A model generated the notes under the pieces. That model was not told the DNA's origin and made no database searches. It worked only from the letters and a program-made list of their open reading frames with translations. From Anastatus disparis (Eukaryota; Arthropoda; Insecta; Hymenoptera; Eupelmidae), in NCBI GenBank assembly GCA_017163975.1, contig JAFFSR010000004.1:9424001-9488000 (forward strand): a stretch of DNA of 64,000 bases. The letters are read 5' to 3'. Numbering within the stretch: the stretch's first letter is position 1; each line of letters starts with the position of its first letter. This document shows, in pieces, positions 58,347 through 64,000 of the stretch. The translations under genes and the position numbers were made by a program.

Positions 58347-58392
58347 TACCAAGCATAGCAATCCTCAAGCATCAAATTCACTTTATACGACA

Positions 58393-61370
58393 ATGCGTCA
58401 GTTTCGGATAATCTTCGGCCTACTGGCCCTTTTTGCTTTAGCACAAGGTAATTATATATCTTGTGTGTTTATTTACAAGTGTTTTCAAAAGTTTTAGATC
58501 ATCGTTTAATCGTTTGAAAAACTTTAATTGATGTGATTGATTCTTCAAAAAAAATATTTTCATTATTATTTAATACATATAAATTTGAAAATGTTTTTTA
58601 AAATAATTTGTATGAATATTTTACAATTTAGTGATGTAAAGAAATCTTGTGAATAATTAAAAATTAATAATTAAAAACAGTGTTTTTGTGATCAAAATTG
58701 AGTGAATTTTTAAGTGGAAATTAATAATTTATTGTGATCAATTAACTCAGTCATTTTTAATATTTATTGAATTTCTTTGAACATTTTTATTGAAATTTTA
58801 GTTGTTTTTAAAAATGGAATCAATTTTCTTTTAATAATTAAAGTGACTATTTTAATTTTAAATAATATTAAAATATTATGTATGCTTATAGCATCTAGAA
58901 ATTTTTTTTTATTTATAATAAATAATTATAAAATATATAAAATTTTTATAAAATTAATATTAATAAATTTTTATCAATTATATATTTTATAAATTTCAAT
59001 ATGAAATTTCGTTCAACAAAATATTTCCAATAATTAGTTGTTACTTATTTTAAATATCAAATATAATAATAAAAAAACAAAGGAATATAGCATTATACTG
59101 ATAAAAACGTATTCATTTCAGCATTCAGCCTACGTGACCGTCGCAATGTACCAGCATCCTCAAGCTCTAGCAGTAGTTCAAGTTCATCAAGTGGAGGTCA
59201 CGGCGGTAAAACTTATACCAAAACAAATACTCATTCACAAGGTGGTGGTAAAGCCGATGCCGATGCCACAGCTCTTGGGGCTAATGATGGAATAGTTTTC
59301 GATACCGGTTTCGGAGGTGGTGGCTTTGGAGGTGGCCAAAGTGGTTCTGGTGGTTTCGGCGGCGGCCATGGTGGCGCTGGTGGATTTGGATGTGGACAAG
59401 GTTGTGGTGGTAGTGGAGAAGGCGTAGGTGGATTTGGCGGTAGCCATGGAAGTGGTGGCTATGGTCAAGGTGGATTCGGTGGAGGTCAAGGAGGTACGTT
59501 CTAATTAAATTTTATTATAAATTGATGGCTCAGGAGAAAACAAAATGTTTGAATTTATTAATAATAATATTTTTTCTTTTCCAAACAAAATGATAATTCA
59601 TTTTGTTTATTTAAAAATATCATCGTGATTTTAAATAAATTATGATCAACTGATTTAAAGAAAACTCTAAGGCTATTGTTTCGAAAAAAGTGGGTTAACT
59701 AAAGATCCTAGATAAGTTTAAAAAATTATTAAGGCGACTACGGAAGTTCGGTTCGATTTCATTTTGTAGTTTACAAATTACTCTTTCAGTTTCTAAAATT
59801 TTATGAATTTTTTAATTTTCCACCATTTATTATAATCCGTAGAATGGTGGAAAATTAAAAAATCTGAAAAATTTTACATATTGAAAGAGTAATTTGTAAA
59901 CTTGAAAATAAAACCTAACCTAAAATCCGAAGTCGCCTTAACTAGAGGGGAATATCACAACTCCGGATCATCGATATTGTTAAAACTGCAAGAGATGTTT
60001 TTTTAAATGAAAATATGAAAACAGCTAAGATAATAGATGATCACGTATTTGTCTCATACAATGCATCAAAATGAAAATCAAAGTTTAATACATCTGTCGC
60101 AGTTTCAACAAAATCGGTGATCCGAATTTGTAATAATCTCTCATAGTTCATGATGAACAACTTTTTAAACAGAATTAGTGCTTTAAATTTAAAATATTAA
60201 AGTAAATAATTTAATTTTTTTAAGGTTTTGGTAGCGGTGGTTTTGGCGGTGCAGGTGGACTTGGTAGTGCTGGCTCTAATGCTGGTTCAAGTGCCATTGC
60301 TAATTCTAATGCTGCTGCAAGTGCTGGTGCTGGCGCTGGTGGTGTTGGCGGTGGACATGGAAGTATTGGTGGTATTGGCGGCGGTCACGGAGGTTCTGGA
60401 GGATATAGTGAAGGTGGTTATGGTGGTGGCCACAGTGTTGGAGGCGGCCAAGGTAGCTTTGGTGGCAGTCACGGCGTTGGAGGTGGCCAAGGAGGCTTTG
60501 GAGGTGGCCAAGGAGGCTTTGGTAGCGGCCATGTTGGTGGTGGTCAAGGAGGTTTCGGAGGTGGCTACGGTGTTGGAGGTGGCCAAGGTGGTTTAGGTGG
60601 TTCAGGTGGTCTTGGTGGTGCCGGCGCTAACACTGGTTCAAGTGCCATTGCTAATTCTAATGCTATCGCTAGTGCTGGCGCTGGTGTTGGTGGTGGGCAC
60701 GGTGGGTCCGGTGTTATTGGCGGTGGACACGGTGGCTCTGGTGGTTTTAACGAAGGTGGTTTTGGTGGTAGCCATGGTGTTGGAGGTGGTCAAGGTGGTT
60801 ACGGTGGTGGCTTTGTTGAAGGTGGACATAGTGGTGGTTTTATCGAAGGTGGTCACAGTGGTGGCCTAATTGAAACTGGTGGGCAAGGAGGATATGGTGG
60901 TGGTCACGGAGGTTCAGGTGGCTTCGGCGGTGGTCCAGGAATCGTAGTACCATCTGGCGGTGCTGGACATGGCGGTGATAGTAGTAATGCTGGTGCTAGC
61001 GCTAATGCTGGCTCTTCAGCTACTGCTGAATCAGGCGGTTTCGGAGGCGGACATGGAGGTGCTGGTAATATTGCACCCGTTGGTGGTATCGGAGGTGGAC
61101 ATGGCAGCGGTGGATACACCGGTGGTTTTGGAGGTGGACACGGTGGTGGTGTTATTGGAGGCGGTGGATACACCGGTGGACTTGGAGGTGGACACAGTAA
61201 TTTCGGAGGTGGATATGGAGGACACCAAGGTGGATTTGGTGGAAATCAAGGTGGTTTTGGAGGTGGCTTTGGAGGTGCTAATGCGGGTTCCTTAGCCAAT
61301 GCTAATGCTAATGCCGTTGCTACTGCAAATGCCAATGCTAATGCTAAAGCCGGTGGATTCGCAGGTACTA

Positions 61371-61443
<73 letters not shown>

Positions 61444-63266
61444 ATAAAATTTAGAGCTGCATTTGAAAAAGTAATTTATAAAATAAAACATTCTGAATAT
61501 AGTTGCAGATAATTTGTAGATAAAATCAACGTAAAATCTTTAATTTTTGTTAATAAAATTAATATAACTTTTTTAAAAAGTTGAAACTTATTTCTTTAGG
61601 TGTCTTTACAAGTCTTATTCAATCAAAATAAGAAGTTAAATTCAAATAAATAATTTAAAAATTTTAATCTTTAGGCGGACTAGGTGGAAGCGGAGCTTCA
61701 GCTGTTGCTAACGCCAATGCCAATGCTGGTGGTGGTGGCGGTGGTTTTGGTTACTCAGCTCCTGACAATTTTGGGTAAGAATAAATATTTTTAATTATAA
61801 ATGTAAGAAGTTGCTTTTTATAATCCATGATTTTGCCTCGCGTGAAAGTTTTTTAATTGCTTATATTGTTTGAAAAAAGAAATATACAATTCTTATAAAA
61901 AATCAATTTTACAATAAAAAATTAATTTTTATATAAAATGAAAAAATTCTATTATCATAAATAAAATTATAAAGTTCGCTAACTTTAAGTCTACAAAAAT
62001 TGATGTATGTATAATGCAATTTAGCATTTAAACGTTGTTTAATTTATTACATAATACGTTGTTTCCAAACTTGATCGTAACTGATAACTATTAAAAGTTC
62101 ATTCAAGTCACGTAATTTTTCAAAACTTGAAAGAATTAAAAACAAAAAATTTTAATAACATATCATAGTTACTAAAAAAATTTAATTTTAATATGGGAAT
62201 TTATTTATCTATTCGAGGTCGTCTTCATCATTAATTTTCATTACATTATGATACATAATATTATTTCGTTTCTTCTACCAAAGATCTTCTTATCCTTGAT
62301 GTTTCCGGGAAGAAAAAAAAATTTATTTATCATATATCACGTTTATTTTAAAAACGTTAAACGATTAAACTTGACAGACGTACGCGTATATACTTCAATC
62401 TTCTTTTTTTATAGCAACATTGTGCAAAAAAATAATGACTTAAATGGCTTGTTACCAAGTGTCAGAAGCTTAAGTTTAATTTATTCTGATTATCGTCAGA
62501 AATTATTGTTACGTTAAATACTGCATTGTATTTATCTTAGATTAATATCTCTAATTTTATTTTCTAATTATTTTTTTAATTTTTAATGAGCCTTTTAAAA
62601 GTCAATAGTAAATCTTATGTTTTATTCAAATTTTTCATATTCACTAAAAGATTAAAAGTCAATAAAGAATAATGCTTATCACTTTAATTGCTTGATTTAT
62701 AAATGACAGTTTAATGAAATGTATTTAAATTTTTTTGTTATATTTACAAATTTTACATATTTATTTATTATTTATTATGATTAGAAAAAAATTATCTTAT
62801 AGACGCATTTTTAATCATTTTTTTAAAAATTTCGTATGTCAAGAAATTTTTAATAAATTTATTAATTTATTTCTTTAATTCTGAAATTCACACTAAAATT
62901 TACAAAAAATTTTGGCAAAGTTTTTTTTTAAAATCTTTTTCTTTTATGCAAGAAATTTACTTTTTCATTAGCATCTTTAATACTTACAAAAATACTAAAA
63001 GAAAACAAAAACAAGCTTTGAATTATCCTATTAGATCATTAAGAATCAACTGTTAAATATAAAAATTAAAAAAAAATTGTTTATTTCTTAATTCCAGACT
63101 CTTCTCTCGTATAAACACAGACGACGACTCAAGTAAAACATCTGATGGTATTAAGGAGAAAGGTACCGTAACCAATGCCAAGGGCGTGTACAGTAGTAGC
63201 AGTTCGAAAGTCGACGAAACTGGCAAAGGAACTTATGAAGTATCAGCTGGAAAAATCCCAGCGTAA
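58393..63266 (+). CDS. secreted glycine-rich silk- or cuticle-like protein, five exons
   Basis: Exons 58393-58447, 59122-59493, 60225-61364, 61675-61774, 63098-63266; all GT/AG, frames continuous, 611 residues plus TAA. Exon 1 is a signal peptide MRQFRIIFGLLALFALAQA with cleavage likely after AQA. Then comes SLRDRRNVPASSSSS and a conserved-looking KTYTKTNTHSQGGGKADADA. A long Gly-rich region follows (GGFGGGQ, GGGHGG units), interrupted three times by Ala/Ser/Asn blocks such as SSAIANSNAAASAGAGAG, and exon 4 has NANANAGGGG. The C-terminus is non-repetitive and polar: SKTSDGIKEKGTVTNAKGVY and GTYEVSAGKIPA. Alternating Gly-rich and Ala-rich blocks with fixed ends recall fibroin-like and cuticle glycine-rich proteins; the exact family is not recognised. 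His and Gln are frequent in the repeats. Confidence 0.85.
59733..59937. mobile_element. TTAA-flanked MITE in intron 2 of the glycine-rich gene
   Basis: TTAA at 59729-59732 and 59938-59941; ends GGCGACTACGGA and TCCGAAGTCGCC. The central arms pair through AATGGTGGAAAATTAAAAAA and its complement. 205 bp, non-coding. Confidence 0.8.
59942..60146. mobile_element. small diverged member of the CTAGGAG foldback family
   Basis: Begins CTAGAGGGGAATATCACAAC and then TCCGGATCA, and ends GGTGATCCGAATTTGTAATA followed by ATCTCTCATAG. It keeps the terminal layout of the 33463 and 56198 copies but is only 205 bp and more diverged. It starts one base after the TTAA MITE. Confidence 0.6.
60225..61364 (+). 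repeat. coding Gly-rich and Ala/Asn-rich repeats
   Basis: Within exon 3, modules of GGFGGGQ/GGGHG type alternate with blocks AGSNAGSSAIANSNA, AGANTGSSAIANSNA and NAGASANAGSSATAES. The first two blocks are close copies some 370 bp apart, suggesting internal duplication. Confidence 0.85.
61374..61436. repeat. (TA)n microsatellite next to a splice donor
   Basis: About 31 TA units start ten bases into intron 3 of the glycine-rich gene, right after the donor GCAG|GTACTAAAC. Confidence 0.95.
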
Positions 63267-64000
63267 AAATTCATAAAATCGAAAGAAAGAAGAAGTAAAA
63301 AATAAGAACATAATTGTTTAACCTTGTGACGAGAAAGTTAAGTATTTTATCATTTAAATCCATAACTTTCTCATCATGTGTAAATTTTTTGTAAAAAAAA
63401 AAAGAAACAAAAAAGCATAAAAAGTTTTTATACTCTAACGTCACGTCGAAAAGAAAAAAAAACGAATCATTTCATATAATTTCAAGCTTAGCGTATATAT
63501 GCGTATAATATATTTTCATGTATAGAAATCGAATCTCAAGACCAACAAGGAATAAATTGCTGATATAGTGTTTATTAGATGATTTTTGTTTATTATTGCA
63601 TCGTAAATAATGTTTGAATCGAAAGAGAAAAAAAAAAGATTTAATGAGAACAGATCATTAGTTTTCTTTCTTTTTTTATCTACTATTATCGCAAAGACTA
63701 GTTTAATCGACGAGTTCTTGACATTTGTAAATCGAATCTCTTCCTCTTTATCTCATAAGCTCATCGACGTACTTAAGTGTCTTATAAGTAAATCGCATTG
63801 TGATATTAATAAACATCGATGACATTGAAAAAAAAATGAAAAATTATTCTTTATTTGTTGCTTATATTGACCCTGTTACCTAATATCCAATCATCCCGTC
63901 TGATTAAAAGATGATAGCTGTTTTTATTGCACTTATTTTGTGTTTTTGTTGTTAAAATGCATTGTTATTGTTTACGGAATTTTATTGCTAATTATTTTTT
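63267..64000 (+). other. 3' UTR and downstream flank of the glycine-rich gene
   Basis: AT-rich non-coding DNA. AATAAA at 63551-63556 is a plausible polyadenylation signal. A 70-codon open frame at 63610-63822 is Lys/Ser/Phe-rich with no recognised features and is probably chance. Confidence 0.45.

Larger units (their letters stand above)
42721..58392. other. intergenic stretch without a convincing gene
   Basis: About 15.7 kb of AT-rich DNA between Cdep and the glycine-rich gene. It holds MITE fragments, a possible Helitron end, a TA microsatellite, a 4.3-kb inverted-repeat element, a degraded SINE and further MITEs, listed separately. Parts at 49900-51100, 51770-56150 and 56770-57780 show nothing beyond AT-rich sequence. 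Confidence 0.6.

Noticed and set aside
60287..61249. Thr/Ser-rich and Pro-rich open frames antisense to the glycine-rich gene
   Set aside because: They are reverse-frame readings of GGT/GGC repeats and carry no start context or domain.
1..64000. CRISPR arrays, operons or ribosome-binding sites
   Set aside because: Spliced genes and repeat content show eukaryotic nuclear DNA; no regularly spaced repeats with unique spacers were seen.

Overview
The window is AT-rich insect nuclear DNA: introns with GT/AG junctions, long AT-rich non-coding stretches, many short non-autonomous DNA transposons and (TA)n microsatellites. The compact GC-poor style, a degenerate MATH-BTB gene and a silk- or cuticle-like glycine-rich gene would suit a hymenopteran, perhaps a parasitoid wasp. 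That assignment is inference only.

The first 41 kb is one plus-strand gene, the insect FARP homologue (Drosophila Cdep; FERM + RhoGEF + two PH domains). Its 5' exons lie upstream of the window. Five FERM/FERM-adjacent exons (2077-3664) and a Ser/Gly-rich linker exon (5550-5692) lead to a phase-1 donor at 5692. Three downstream acceptors fit that donor in frame. One opens a giant 8.4-kb terminal exon (6383-14799; 2,804 residues of disordered, Ser/Lys/Arg/Glu-rich protein). The second opens a short terminal exon (18418-18593). The third (25647) leads to the DH-PH-PH exons ending at 41049. The locus therefore seems able to make FERM-only proteins with long or short tails as well as a full Rho guanine-nucleotide exchange factor. 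A fourth possible short ending lies at 4635-4689.

The 12.6-kb intron that splits the DH domain (25922-38488) holds a minus-strand MATH-BTB (SPOP-like) gene broken by two frameshifts. It also holds nested transposons: foldback elements with 3-bp TAA/TTA duplications, TTAA-flanked and TA-flanked MITEs, and a tRNA-Thr-derived SINE split by a foldback element. A GC-rich hairpin cluster in the same intron surrounds a 104-codon ORF of unknown origin.

From 41050 to 58392 no host gene is convincing. This stretch has the Cdep 3' UTR, a 4.3-kb inverted-repeat element (45575-49894) carrying nested MITEs, a possible Helitron 3' end, a second SINE copy and further MITEs. From 58393 to 63266 there is a five-exon plus-strand gene for a secreted 611-residue glycine-rich protein, with a TATA box and a signal peptide. 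Its introns carry two MITEs and a long TA microsatellite. The last 0.7 kb is its 3' flank.
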